Under the pieces are notes generated by a model. It searched no databases and was not told the DNA's origin. It saw only the letters and a list, made by a program, of their open reading frames with translations. From NCBI GenBank assembly GCA_037953745.1, contig JBAKBP010001601.1:77001-141000 (forward strand): DNA of 64,000 nt, given 5' to 3'. The translations under genes and the position numbers were made by a program. Position 1 is the first letter of the stretch; each line of letters begins with the position of its first letter. This document shows, one piece after another, positions 23,380 to 34,012 of the stretch. Origin of the DNA: Lithodes maja (Eukaryota; Arthropoda; Malacostraca; Decapoda; Lithodidae).

Positions 23380-24005
23380 CAACGACGGTGTGACGTCGCT
23401 CTCCTTCCCCATATCGCCGACGATTCCCGCCTCATACGTCCAGTTCATGCCATACATGTGGCTCTGGACGAGGCTCGGGAGCCCGTCACACTGCATGCAA
23501 CCTCCCTGCCCGGGCCTGCCGCCCTATGGACGGATGCTCTGTCGAATGGACAGGGCGCCCGGGTAGTACCCTATGGTCTTCCCAACACACCGTGTTCGAC
23601 GACCTAGCGGCCTCCTGGAGTGTTCCACAGGTGGCCTGGTTCGCCTCCTGCGAGGCGACCGGGTTGCCTGTGTTCCTGTACCGCTGGATTACTCCTCCGG
23701 CGGAGGTACCGGTCGCGTTCAGCAAGGACTGGCGCAGGTGGCGGTCGGTTTATGTGTGTTCCACCAACCGCCGCCCTTTTTGATGTGCAAAGTCCTCCAC
23801 AGGCTGAGAGGGTACCAGTGCTTCGTTTGGTTGTCGCGCCCATCCGGCCGGCCAAGCCTGGTCCGCTCGGCTGAAGCGGTGGTACCCGCGTCCAGTTCCC
23901 CTAGCAATCTCCGATTTCCACTTGGTATCGATTGGTGTCCTAGGGACCTCGTTAGCCTTCACATCGTGGATGTTGTGAGGCAGGGTGGATGCCTAAGTTT
24001 AGTCG
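23380..24005 (+). pseudogene. DIRS/Ngaro-type RNase H tail, decayed
   Basis: In the better frame the sequence reads TLHATSLPGPAALWTDALSN, resembling the LPG-x-N-x-WADALSR end of DIRS RNase H. VFDDLAASWSVPQVAWFAS follows, matching the PQVDLFA tail. After a frameshift the segment VLHRLRGYQCFVWLSRPS fits the linker before the recombinase. The plus strand agrees with the orientation of the surrounding DIRS1-type element. Confidence 0.6.
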
Positions 24006-24009
24006 TTCT

Positions 24010-24760
24010 TTGACTGTCAAATCCTCTCCCCTGGATTCATTTTACATGGCAGACTTACGGTTCTCACTGACACAGTTTTCCTTCTTGGTTTCCTACCCAT
24101 CACGGACGCGCCCATCGGTGGCGTTCGTGTTTCACTACCTTCATTGGTTAATCTTGAGAAGCGTCCCAACATCTGCACCACTCTTACGAACCGCCTGTCG
24201 GCCATTCGGGTACCGTTTGAGACTTTCTCGGGGTTGGTCGTTCCTCCCTAGGACTTGGGTTCTTTTTGCGGTCCTGCTTTATGCTTCGTCCGGCGCCGCG
24301 TCCGCTTCCTCCTCAGTGGTTTCTGGCGGAGGCTCTCGAACTGCTCTCGTCTGCCTCTTACGCTCCTTACCCCACGCCTGCACACTTCCGTGACGTGACA
24401 TTGTTCTTTATGGCTTTGGCGACAGGTGAAGGAGTCCCCGGAGATGACTGCCAGGTCTAGGGTCCGACTTTCCTTACATCGTTCTCCCGTCCTTGAGTCA
24501 GTTACTTTGGCTCCGTCTGTTCGTTTGGTTGCTACGACCGTACGCGACGCTCCCGTTTTTATGCTTTTCCTGTACCGGCTTTCAAACATGGTAGGGTTCG
24601 TCATCCGTTATGCCCGGTTCAAACCCTGCGTCCGTATGTGTACTCGACCAGGCCAGTGTCGGGGTTGCCTTTACGGGTGGCGCCTCCGACCTGTAGGAGA
24701 CTAGGTCGACGTGCTGTGGGACTTCGCCTGTGTCGGTAGTTTCGGGCCAGTAACCCTTAC
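24010..24760 (+). pseudogene. DIRS/Ngaro-type tyrosine recombinase, decayed
   Basis: A short frame at 24266-24460 gives LRSCFMLRPAPRPLPPQWFL and then LFFMALATG, the pattern preceding the first catalytic Arg in DIRS/Ngaro recombinases. Here the Arg-x-SEL motif is destroyed. Downstream text is broken into several frames. Nonfunctional. Confidence 0.55.
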
Positions 24761-25890
24761 GTTCTGGACGCAGCTCATGTTGTCCGTTCGTACGCTGCTA
24801 TGTTCAGATTTTACATAATCTTTCTCGCCCGCACGTTGCCGACACAGGGCTTTGGTCTTCCCCCACCACGTTTGTCTCCTCCTCTCTGGCCGTGTCCACA
24901 GGCAGGCCGGGACGTCCTTGTAGTGCGTTGGGCCAGCAGGTTCCCTCAGGGTCTACCTGCAGCGTTCCTTCTGTCTCTTATCCTTCTCCCTTCTTGTTCT
25001 TCTTTTATTGGGAAAAGGGGGGGGGGGGTGGTATTGCACTATACCCATACTTGCACCTAAGTTAAAGGATTAATCCCTAGGTTAAGATTTTGATATAATT
25101 TCTCATCTTAAAGTATACTACGTTCTGTTGGTAGGTCTTGGCCTCATACCACTGAACTTTTCTCATGGCTTTCAGTGCTGGTCACTGTGTCTGCTCATGT
25201 CTTTTCTCGTCACCCCCTGTACGGTCCTCCTCTTCGACTTACAGTGGAGCCCCCATCCTAGCTGCTAATCGGTTCCGCAGAAATAGAGCTAGGATTGAAA
25301 CAGCCAAGATCGGGGCACTGTTCTTATGGGGAAAATTCAATCGGTTCCGTGCTCATGCCAAAATTTGCGTCTTTTTCTATTTTTTTGCCTACGAAAACAT
25401 GTTTTATTGTACACAAATTAAATTTTATGCATTATACTGTATCATATAATACACCATAGAATAAGTTTTTAATAACTAGAAAATAAAAGGCCCAATATCT
25501 AAACAATTACCGCACTGTTTCCCAGTGTTAGGCTATGAAAACATGTTTTTTGTCTAGGCTACATCAAGTTACTGTATTTACAGGGTGTCAATCCAGAAAA
25601 TATGAATTGTTATCATTATGGTTTATTATTTTGTTATCATTATAGCGCGGCGAAGGCGTGAGCTCTAGGGGGGTCCGGGGGCATGCCCCCCAGATTTTTT
25701 TTTTGAGAATTTTGGTGTCTAAAACAGTATTTCCTGCAATCAAAAAAACAATCAAGATGGAAAATATGGATACCAAAATTGTCAATTTAGCCTAGCCTCC
25801 CTTTTTTTGGGGGGGGGGGGGGGGGGGGAGTTTCTGTTATGATTATACAAAAAGTTCATTTGCGTGATCACTCAAAAAAACAGCGTCGTT

Positions 25891-26161
25891 AGGCTAGGCC
25901 TAAAAAATTTCCCATGATAGAAACAATGCCCCAATCTACAGTATTTATGGTTAGGACTGTCATTTAGCCATGTCTATATTATTATTTACAATGCATAAGA
26001 TTTAGGCCTAGGCTACTTGAATAATTATTATTCAAGTAGCCTAGGCCTAAATCTTACGCATTGTAAATAATAATGTAGACATGGCTAAATGACAGTCCTA
26101 ACCATAAATACTGTAGATTGGGGCATTGTTTCTATCATGCGAAAAATTTTAGGCCTAGCCT
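25891..26161. repeat. Long near-perfect palindrome (arms ~135 bp)
   Basis: Centre at about 26026 (CTTGAATAAT-T-ATTATTCAAG). The arms match over GGGGCATTGTTTCTATCATG and its complement, with only scattered differences. It would form a 135-bp hairpin, probably a foldback MITE. Confidence 0.9.
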
Positions 26162-26523
26162 AGGCCTAGGTTCTAAATTCGTCCAGCCACCCCTCAAGTA
26201 CCCATTTCGCCCCAAATACATCCAATAAATACATATTATGAGGAAAAGACATATTATGAGAAGATTACTTACCACACATACTTTATTATAAATCATTGTC
26301 ATATTTAGCCTAGCCTAGGCTAACATCGTCTAGGCTAGGCAATTCAATCGCTTTTGTCCGACATGGACTGGTCTTTGCTGTGTTTTGAGCATGAAATTCC
26401 TTCATTGCTACCACCAGGCCAACCATCCCTATCACTAGATGTACTAGAGGTTATAATAAACGCGAGAGATAAGGGGTTCAGGCACAAAAAGGCTTGCAAA
26501 CGGTTGTTTTGTCAACACAGATA

Positions 26524-27005
26524 CAGTCCTCCCTCGGGTAACGCGGCTTTGGACAGTGCGGTTTTGGTCTAACACGGGTACCCCTAGCGTGCCAAGTCAG
26601 CATCTAACACTGTTTTGTTTATGTAGCACGCTCTGTGGTCGGCTGGGGGCTCGGCATCTCTCGCCATATCTCGGCCGTGACGTCAGATTCGGTAGACTCG
26701 TTCCAATTTTGGAAGCAATTCCACATAAAAATGGGAATTGACTTCATTGTTGAGAGTTGGAACTCAATCAACCAGCCCATCATTTCATAGATATGATCTG
26801 TAAAATAGGGTTAGGTTGTCTGTTACTAATGTTTGATCCATATTTGGTAAGGTTATTGGGTGGTAAATGGTCAAAAAGGTGACTTTGGGGAAGTCGTCAG
26901 AACCAATAGAATTAATCCCATAAGTTCTTTGCTTTGTGTAGCGCGTGTTTGCGTAGCGCGGCGGGGTCCCAGTACGATATACCCGTGCTACCCGAGGGAG
27001 GACTG
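26524..27005. mobile_element. Tigger-like MITE (482 bp)
   Basis: Ends CAGTCCTCCCTCGGGTA and its reverse complement, flanked by TA at 26522-26523 and 27006-27007. Nested inside the larger element. No coding capacity. Confidence 0.85.
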
Positions 27006-27640
27006 TACTAGCTAAACTGCAAGCGTCTGCTTAGTGATGACGTCATACAAAGATGGCGGCATCTTGCGCATTTGACGAACGGATCTCGGATTCACTCGGA
27101 TTTCGTCTCTAAACGGCAAGCTACTGGCAGATTCTTTCGTTATGTTAAAACAAAAATTATTGTTTTTGTTTGTTTTCTAGTTTTATGTTGAGTTTTTCGT
27201 TATTTTTGCTATTTTTTCGGGTTTCGGCTGGGATTTTGATGCGAGGAATGAGGCTTTTGGCGCGAGAATTGAAATGGGGAATATTTGGTGTGTGGTGCGA
27301 GGATTGAATCAACGAAGACCGGTGTAGCGAGGATGGGGGCTCCACTGTATGTCAGTCTTTACTCATTACATTCTGGGTCTTCCTGCCTTCGTCCGGAAGA
27401 AGAGGTGGGGGCGAGCATCCTGGACTTCATATTTTATGATGAAATGCAGCATTCTTTGTCTTAGGTTAGTTATCCCATGGCATCAGACTTGACTGTACTT
27501 GACCTCTCTTGATATGCATCTGTCAGTACACTCTTTCTATAAACTCTCTTGTTTAAGTCGGTCTTTCCATGTTCCTGATATTTCCTAAGGGCTAAAGTTT
27601 GTGTTTTCAGCTTGTATGTCCGCCTCCAATTTGGTACTCT

Positions 27641-27750
27641 AGCTCTACGTTGGAACGTAGAGGCTACTACTAAATTGGGAGGTTTAACGACCCTCCCAAT
27701 ACCAAATGAGGTAAACCTCCTATTTGGTCGTAGCCTCGGAGTATCCAACG
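27641..27750 (+). repeat. Internal complementary region (ICR) of DIRS1-type element
   Basis: Bases 27641-27673 are the reverse complement of the outer 33 bases of the left end (16396-16428). AT follows at 27674-27675. Bases 27676-27750 are the reverse complement of the right end (about 28091-28165). On the minus strand it therefore reads right end-AT-left end, the sequence of a circle junction. In DIRS1 such an ICR guides rejoining of the ends during reverse transcription. Confidence 0.85.
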
Positions 27751-27816
27751 TCATAGTATCCTGCCCTCGCGCCGTACCCCTGCCCATCCAATCTTGTCTC
27801 TTGTAACTTGATACCG

Positions 27817-28167
27817 GGAATGCCCAATGAACCCTGTCGGGTAGTGGGGTGGATCCGTCAAGACGGCTGAAGGAGCCAGATAGGATGGCCTAAAATCCTG
27901 TAATTTTCTCTTCTTTCTCATCAATATTTTCTTATTTTCCTTTTCAAATAGTGGCCTCCAAAGTATGTACAACGTACCTAGTAGAGAGAGTAAGGTGCTA
28001 CTCTAGATCTTATCGTTTTATCGCGCTAGTGATTTCGATAATTGCCCGCTCTAGAGCGGAGCAAAATTATACGATAAGTATATAGCTCTACGTTGGATAC
28101 TCCGAGGCTACGACCAAATAGGAGGTTTACCTCATTTGGTATTGGGAGGGTCGTTAAACCTCCCAAT
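27817..28167 (+). repeat. Right inverted terminal repeat with extension
   Basis: Core 27817-28097 is complementary to the left repeat. The outer 70 bases (28098-28167) are found only here and in the ICR. They contain two small hairpins built from CCAAATGAGGTAAACCTC-like and CCTCCCAA words. The end reads ACCTCCCAAT, next to LINE-A codons. Confidence 0.87.
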
Positions 28168-28581
28168 GTGCTGAAAGAAGTGATTGATACATACAACAAG
28201 CTAAATAGCTCAATTTTATCTTGTTTTCTTGATGCAAGTAAGGCTTTTGATAGGGTGTGTCACAAAACCTTATTTGAAAAATTAGTTAACAGGGGAGTCC
28301 CTAGCTATATTGTTCGGATACTTATTTTCTGGTATGCTAATCAAAAAATGTGTGTAAGATGGGGCAACATCCTGTCAGGCTCTTTCGCCGTAACCAATGG
28401 TGTTAGGCAGGGGGGGATATTGTCTCCGTATCTTTTCAACGTCTACATGGATGATCTTAGTCTGGAGCTGAACAAGACTCGCACTGGGTGCTGCATTGGC
28501 AGCACCATTGTAAATCATCTCATGTATGCTGATGACCTAGCCTTAATCGCGCCCTCTGGAGCAGGACTGGATAAATTATTA
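28168..28581 (+). pseudogene. LINE-A segment 2: RT palm
   Basis: Continues segment 1 in frame (Val-Leu-Lys-Glu...). It carries RT motifs CFLDASKAFDRV, GVRQGGILSPYLFNVYMDDL and HLMYADDLALIAPS, so the palm region is intact here. Coding ends at Leu-Leu (28576-28581), and the next codon of the family is found at 37156. Confidence 0.87.
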
Positions 28582-28790
28582 CCCCCCAGGGGGTAAGGGG
28601 GCCTTCATCTAATGGTGGAGGAAAAAAAGAATATGCCTCACGCATCCTACTGCATGTCGTACAAGGCGACTAATAGGGGGGATGGTGATAGACTTGCGGA
28701 CCAAGTAGCCATCACTATACAATGAAGCCTTGTTATTGGCGCTGGCATTGTCTCTATATGATAGTGCTGTGACAGGGCTTCATTGTACTT
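28582..28790 (+). other. Start of the second insertion, probably RTE 5' leader
   Basis: It begins CCCCCCAGGGGGTAAGGGGG and contains GCATGTCGTACAAGGCGACT, text I associate with RTE-type leaders. Since the right edge of the same gap is an RTE tail, this is probably the RTE 5' leader, later separated from its body by the CR1/L2-like LINE. A hairpin follows (about 28719-28785, AATGAAGCC...GGGCTTCATT). Confidence 0.4.
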
Positions 28791-28807
28791 GCTCCAAGTT
28801 GCCTAAT

Positions 28808-28840
28808 GCGCAGTGGCAGTATCGTAACCAATGAGGTTTA
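28808..28840 (+). ncRNA. U4 snRNA 5'-domain-like sequence (pseudogene or chimera)
   Basis: GCGCAGTGGCAGTATCGTA followed by ACCAATGAGGTTTA matches the 5' end of animal U4 snRNA almost perfectly over about 33 bases. A weak match continues (TCCGAG...CTGCTA...GAA), but the central and 3' U4 domains and the Sm site are not visible. It lies about 320 bases before ORF1 of the CR1/L2-like LINE. It is not a functional U4 gene. Confidence 0.65.
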
Positions 28841-29154
28841 GTTTTCCGAGTGACGTATCTGCTACTGCTGAAGGCCCAAAACACGGTTGAAGTTTTCAAT
28901 TCCATCTTTGCCTAGTACTTGCGACACCTCGGTTGGGTTACCTTCTTAGGAAGGTAATCAAGTCGTACCCCACCTGCTCGTGGTGACCTCGCAAACACCC
29001 ATTTCTATTTATTTTTTCCATTTGTTCTTTTTTCAAGATAGGGTGACACAAACGGGGACGGCGCTACCTTAATTACCTTACAGTAGTTTAATTTTACTGT
29101 AATTTTATTAAGTGTTTTGTATATTTTTAACTGTAGGCTACATAAATATAAACA

Positions 29155-30525
29155 ATGGCCGGCCAAGGCAAACGGAGGCAGAGTTTATTGGGAGATGAAG
29201 AGAGCTATGAATTTGAGGGATTTCTGGCAGGGGGTAATGAAGTGGAGGATCAATTGACTGTGGTGAAGAGACAGATGATGGGTCTGTTAAGATGGAAGGG
29301 AGTTATGGAGAATTGGAGGAGAGATATAGGTGTGAAGGTGGAGTCACTGACAGAAATATGTGGAGCCAGTTCAGTAGCAACTGCAGATGGGCCATTAATT
29401 GCTAACCTAGATGCTGTGATGAGGAAAGTAGATGAGCTGGAGGCAGAGAACATGGCACTCAAGGAGCAGCTAAAGGAGTATGAGGGCCATTTAAGTGAGA
29501 AAGTAAAGGGAGTAATAAGTGAGGAGAAAAATGAGTGGACAAGGGTGGGGAATGCTAAGGTGGATGCATTGGAAGAAATCATGAAGGAGCAGGTGGAAGA
29601 GAGAGAAAAAGAGAAAAGAGAGTTTGAGAAGAATGTAGTGCAGGTTTTGAAGAGCAAGGAAAAGGTAGTGAGGGAAACAGTAGAGACCAAAAAGGAGCCG
29701 ACCAAACGCACCACTGAGGTGGTAGATGGTGGAAAGAAAAAAACTGTCTGGGACCATCAGGTCCTGGTAGTGAAGCCAAAAGACCGATCCTCCGAGCCAG
29801 TAAGCCCACCAGATACAAAGGCAATCGAGACTGCTTTGGCTTCGGTTCCGGTTAACAAGTTAACTAGAACTGATTCAGGTGTACTGGTGGTACGACTTCC
29901 ATCCAAGAAAGCCAAAGAAGATGCAGAAAGGGCCATCAATCAGTGTTTGGGGGTGGACAGTGCCTTCAGTGTCTCCGAACCAAAGAAGATGATGCCAAAA
30001 ATGACTCTGGTAGGCATTGCTAATGACGCTGAGGATAATGAGATCATTCCCAGCATCCTCAACAAGAACCCAAGAATAAAGTCCCTGGTCGACGATGGCT
30101 TAGCTATGAATTTGCTATTCACTAAGCAAAAGAGTGATGCACACACTAAGACTGCGGTAGTAAAAATGTCACCTGAAATACGCTCTTCCATTGTGGATGA
30201 TGGCAATTCTGTGTATGTTGGACTTGTGAGATGTCGTGCATACGATCGCTTCTGGGTAACACAATGTTACCATTGCCAGGGCTTTGGTCATACCAGTGAC
30301 AGGTGTTTTCGGAAAAATGAGGATCCAAAATGCAACTTCTGTGCCGGTACTCATAACTCAAAAGACTGCACCAACAAGACTTCCCCCAAATGTATAAATT
30401 GTATGAGCTCCACATCAGTTACGGAGCCGCCAAATCATTTCGCCTCAAGTAGAAATTGTCCTTTAATGACAGCTCAGAGAAATAAAGTTATTGAGAACAC
30501 CAATTTTGTAGGTTCAAAAAACTGA
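29155..30525 (+). CDS. LINE ORF1 nucleic-acid-binding protein
   Basis: Intact 456-residue ORF. It has an N-terminal half rich in Glu/Lys, probably coiled coil (about 85-190), then a possible RRM-like middle region (about 230-360). A cluster of zinc knuckles near the C-terminus follows: CYHCQGFGHTSDRC at about 371-384, CNFCAGTHNSKDC soon after, and a partial CINC. This is the usual Gag-like ORF1 of Jockey/I/CR1-type LINEs, which coats the RNA. ORF2 begins 20 bases downstream. The ATG is the first in frame after stop codons. Confidence 0.85.
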   Translation: MAGQGKRRQSLLGDEESYEFEGFLAGGNEVEDQLTVVKRQMMGLLRWKGVMENWRRDIGVKVESLTEICGASSVATADGPLIANLDAVMRKVDELEAENMALKEQLKEYEGHLSEKVKGVISEEKNEWTRVGNAKVDALEEIMKEQVEEREKEKREFEKNVVQVLKSKEKVVRETVETKKEPTKRTTEVVDGGKKKTVWDHQVLVVKPKDRSSEPVSPPDTKAIETALASVPVNKLTRTDSGVLVVRLPSKKAKEDAERAINQCLGVDSAFSVSEPKKMMPKMTLVGIANDAEDNEIIPSILNKNPRIKSLVDDGLAMNLLFTKQKSDAHTKTAVVKMSPEIRSSIVDDGNSVYVGLVRCRAYDRFWVTQCYHCQGFGHTSDRCFRKNEDPKCNFCAGTHNSKDCTNKTSPKCINCMSSTSVTEPPNHFASSRNCPLMTAQRNKVIENTNFVGSKN

Positions 30526-30545
30526 AAAATGCACATGGGAGCCGG

Positions 30546-33451
30546 TTGAAACTGGGTCTGTTGAATGTTCGTTCCTTGCGTAACAAAATGGATCATATTT
30601 GCGAGATCTTGGATGAACGTAACCTTGATGTATTATGTCTCACTGAGACCTGGTTGTTCGAGTCAGATCTGAATATTATCCAGGCGGCATTGCCTAAAAC
30701 CCATTCCATAATAAATGTTCCTAGGCCTAGGGGAGATCATCCGGGTGGTGGAGTGGCAGTTGTCTACTCCACATCTCTGGTGAATATCTTGCAAATAAGC
30801 CATAACCCAGCCCCTCTTTATTATGAACTGTTGGAAGTGGAAATAAAACTCCATCAACAAATTCTAAGAATGGCAGTTGTCTATAGGCCTGGCCATCGTG
30901 GCACAGATAGGGGTTTTATGGAAGAGTTTGGGCAGTTTCTCGAGGAATTTTCTGCTAAAACCGGAAGACTTTTGATATGTGGAGATTTTAATTACTGGGT
31001 TGACAGCCCTCATCTGAAGCCATTCTCTCCTGAGTTCCTTGAGTTGACTGATCAGAACAATTTTGTAAACCATGTGTCCCACCCAACTCATATCTTAGGA
31101 CACACCCTTGACTTGGTTTTCTCTCCTGTGGGTTGTGGTGGTGTTCTGGATGTTGATGTTGAGAATGCTGACCCTAATACCTCTGATCATGCTTTGATTA
31201 CTTTCAGCTTTGATTTCCCTAAGCCACTCACACATGAAAAAGTAATCAGATTTAGAAATTATAAAAATGCAGACCTAAATTTGGCTAGCAGTGAAGTAAA
31301 ACAGTACTTGGGAAGTATTGATACTTCCAACCTTACTTCAGATGAGCTGGTGGAGGTACATGGAAATGCACTTAAATTAGTGTTCGATCATCACTGTCCA
31401 GAAGTAGAGAAGAAAATCATAGTACGAGATGATTCGCCCTGGTATAGCACTCAAGTTAAATTTCTTAGAAGAGCGCGTAGAAGAGCTGAACGTGAATGGC
31501 GGAAAAATAAAACAGACTCTACATGGTTGCAATATCTGTCAGCCAGAAGAGCTGTGGTCCACAAAATCAAAGATGAAAAGAAAGTGTATTATCAGGGAAA
31601 AGTTGACTCGTGTGGTAACGACCAGAGGAGGTTGGCTTCAATTGTAAACAGTTTACTTGGAAAAACAAGAGTCAGCTTAAGACCTTTTGTACCCGATGCC
31701 GAGTTGGCTGCCAACTTTGTGGCATTTTTTGCTGGCAAGATAACTCGCATAAGACAGGAACTGGATGATGCTTCTGTTGGTGAAGAACTTTCAGTTGTAC
31801 TCCAACCCCGACACATTCCTAATAATGTCCTCTCATCCTTTCACTCAGTAGAGAGGTGGTCATGATCTCGTCCTACATAAGAAACCTCAATAAAACATTT
31901 TGCCCGTTGGATCCCATAAATGTTTCCAAGCTACCAAGAGTCTATGATCACACAGTTGAGTTTATTTCCAAAATAATTAATAAGTGCTTCTCTGAAGGTA
32001 GCTTCCCACATTCTGAAAAGCATGCACTACTCCGACCTACTCTAAAGAAGCCTGGACTTGATGTTGAGAACATGTTGAACTATCGTCCTGTCTCCAACCT
32101 GTCCTTCATATCAAAGATATTAGAGCGTGCAATACTTGACCAATTACAACCACTTCTTCAGCAGAATGAAACTATCCCAATTTTTCAGTCTGCTTACCGA
32201 CAGCATCATTCAACTGAAACAGCATTGATTAGAGTACATAATGATCTAGTTGAGAACATTTGCAATGGTGTGGCCTCACTATTGGTCTTGCTTGATCTCT
32301 CTGCGGCTTTTGACACAGTGGATCACAAGTTGTTATTGAGTGATCTTTATGATTGTGGTGTGCGTGACTCCGCTCTCTTGCTTCTTGGGTCGTACTTGTC
32401 AGGTAGATCCCAGAGTGTGATGGTAAATCAAGTGGTCTCGGACTCGACACCCCTGCAGTATGGTGTTCCGCAGGGATCAGTTTTAGGTCCTATCCTATTT
32501 ATAATTTATATTAGCAGTTTGTCTCTTCTGCTTCGTGCACATAATGTCACCTTTCACTTTTATGCAGATGACACCCAGATTTATGTGAGAATCACAAATA
32601 TAGTTGATATACGGAGTAAGATGGAATTGTTGATGTCTGATATCAAGAAGTGGATGAGAGCGAGAAAACTTAAACTAAATGATGGTAAAACTGATATTCT
32701 CATCATCCGAGGAAATAGAAGAGCTGATGATATAGTAGGTGCCCTCTCCATCAATGTGGGTGGATCTCAGCTGCGACCGGCCAACTCTGTTCGAAATCTG
32801 GGTGTATATGTGAACTCCCGATTAGATTTCAAAGAGCATGTAAACCAGATAGTTAAAAGTTGTTACTTGCACATCAGAAATCTCTATTTGGTGAAGCCGT
32901 TTATAACCAGACGTTGCCTCCTGACGTTGGTTCACTCATTGGTCTTCTCTCGTGTTGATTATTGCAATGCCCTGTTGGTGGGTCTTCCAAATTATATTTT
33001 GAAGAAAGTTCAGTCTGTTCTTAACAGGGCCGCAAGACTAATTTTTGGTGTTCCACCTAGAACTCCTACTACATCTCTTCACATAGAACTGCACTGGCTG
33101 CCAGTAAGAGCAAGAATAGAATTTAAGTTGTGTTTGGTGACTTTTAAGATTCTCAAATTTGGTGAGCCTAGGTACCTTGCGGAGCTGCTCAGGCGCCCAC
33201 CGGCACACCATGGTGTAGTTGTGCGTCATGACAATGACCCTTTTCGTCTTGATGAACCAAGGGCTTTCCAGCAGTCTTCTTTCTTTGAGAGGTCATTCTC
33301 CTACATGTCTCCGAGGTTGTATAACAGGTTGCCGCTGTCCATGAGACAACTGAGTTCTGTTGAATGCTTCAAGAGACAACTTAAGACTTTTCTCTTTGAG
33401 AGAAGCTATGATCTTGAGAGAGGTGTCATGACAGATGGCTATAGAGTTTAG
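30546..33451 (+). pseudogene. CR1/L2-like LINE ORF2: endonuclease and RT, one frameshift
   Basis: Frame 1 (30546-31865) is an apurinic-type endonuclease with LLNVRSLRNK, LTETWL, YRPG, CGDFNYW and SDHALITF. Frame 2 (31856-33451) is the RT with NYRPVSNLSFISKILER, LLDLSAAFDTVDH, GVPQGSVLGPILF and FYADDTQIY. After it come SRVDYCNALLVGLP and LHWLPVRARI, typical of the CR1/L2/Crack group. A single-base shift near 31855 separates the two; all catalytic motifs on either side are preserved. It otherwise appears full length and recent. Confidence 0.88.
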
Positions 33452-33599
33452 GCTATTTTGCCACTGCTAGTGATTGTTAAATGTGTGTTGTATATAAGCC
33501 TTCTTTTGATGCATTGATTTTTTTTCTTTTTTCTTTCTCTTTTCGAGCGCTAGTGAATTCTTCGGAAAAATTGGCGCTTATGAGAAATAAGTAACATGC

Positions 33600-33623
33600 T
33601 TATTATTATTATTATTATTATTA
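33600..33623 (+). repeat. (TTA)n 3' tail of the CR1/L2-like LINE
   Basis: Short tandem repeat ending the element, as is common for this LINE group. Sequence changes abruptly to GC-rich RTE leader at 33624. Confidence 0.8.
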
Positions 33624-34012
33624 ATGGCGGCACACTGGCAGTGGGTGTCGCTCCCTCTGGACCCGGCCCTGGCGCCCTGGGCCCAACCTGGACGAAATGG
33701 ATCCAGAGGGTACAGTACGTAGTGTTTCCCCGGACTGGCACTTTCCGCCCAATAGTATAGGGGCCCGAACCTGGTGGTAGCGCTCCAGGAGGCTGCCCTG
33801 TCATTTGGCGAAAAATATCAGGCCAGTCGTAGTGCCGTGTACGCGCACGGGGTGCGTCCCTGCGGCTGGTTCTGGTGGGGCGTACCGAGGCCACTGGATC
33901 CTACCCCCTTGTAATCACTTGGGGGATGGTGCTGGGAATGGTCCCGGGGTAGACTGGAGCCGGAGTTCTGGGGGGGGGGTGATGCCCATCTGCCAGCCAA
34001 ACCTACCTAACT
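33624..34012 (+). other. 5' leader of the RTE LINE
   Basis: GC-rich untranslated sequence leading directly to the RTE ORF. It contains GGTGTCGCTCCCTCTGG and GGTCCCGGGGTAGACTGGAG. No separate gene. Confidence 0.6.

Larger units (their letters stand above)
25242..27347. mobile_element. Tigger/pogo-like TIR element, non-autonomous
   Basis: Ends CAGTGGAGCCCCCATCCT and its reverse complement, flanked by TA at 25240-25241 and 27348-27349. TA duplication and CAGTGG termini fit the pogo/Tigger branch of Tc1/mariner. The 2.1-kb interior has no transposase and holds a long palindrome and a smaller nested TA element. Confidence 0.82.
16396..28167 (+). mobile_element. DIRS1-type tyrosine-recombinase retroelement, 11.8 kb
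   Basis: The insertion splits LINE-A exactly between two codons. It has inverted terminal repeats with a 281-bp nearly identical core (16415-16695 and 27817-28097) and a right-side extension. Just inside the right repeat is an internal complementary region (27641-27750) equal to the reverse complement of the right end joined to the left end. This ITR plus ICR plan is that of DIRS1 elements. There is no target duplication, only a shared AT, as expected for recombinase insertion. The interior is GC-rich and its coding remnants are badly decayed. Tigger-type elements are nested in it. Confidence 0.8.

Noticed and set aside
28807..28960. Functional U4 snRNA gene
   Set aside because: Only the 5' domain is preserved; no Sm site or 3' stem is visible.
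31855..31866. Programmed frameshift in the CR1/L2-like ORF2
   Set aside because: No slippery heptamer or structure evident; a single-base indel explains it.
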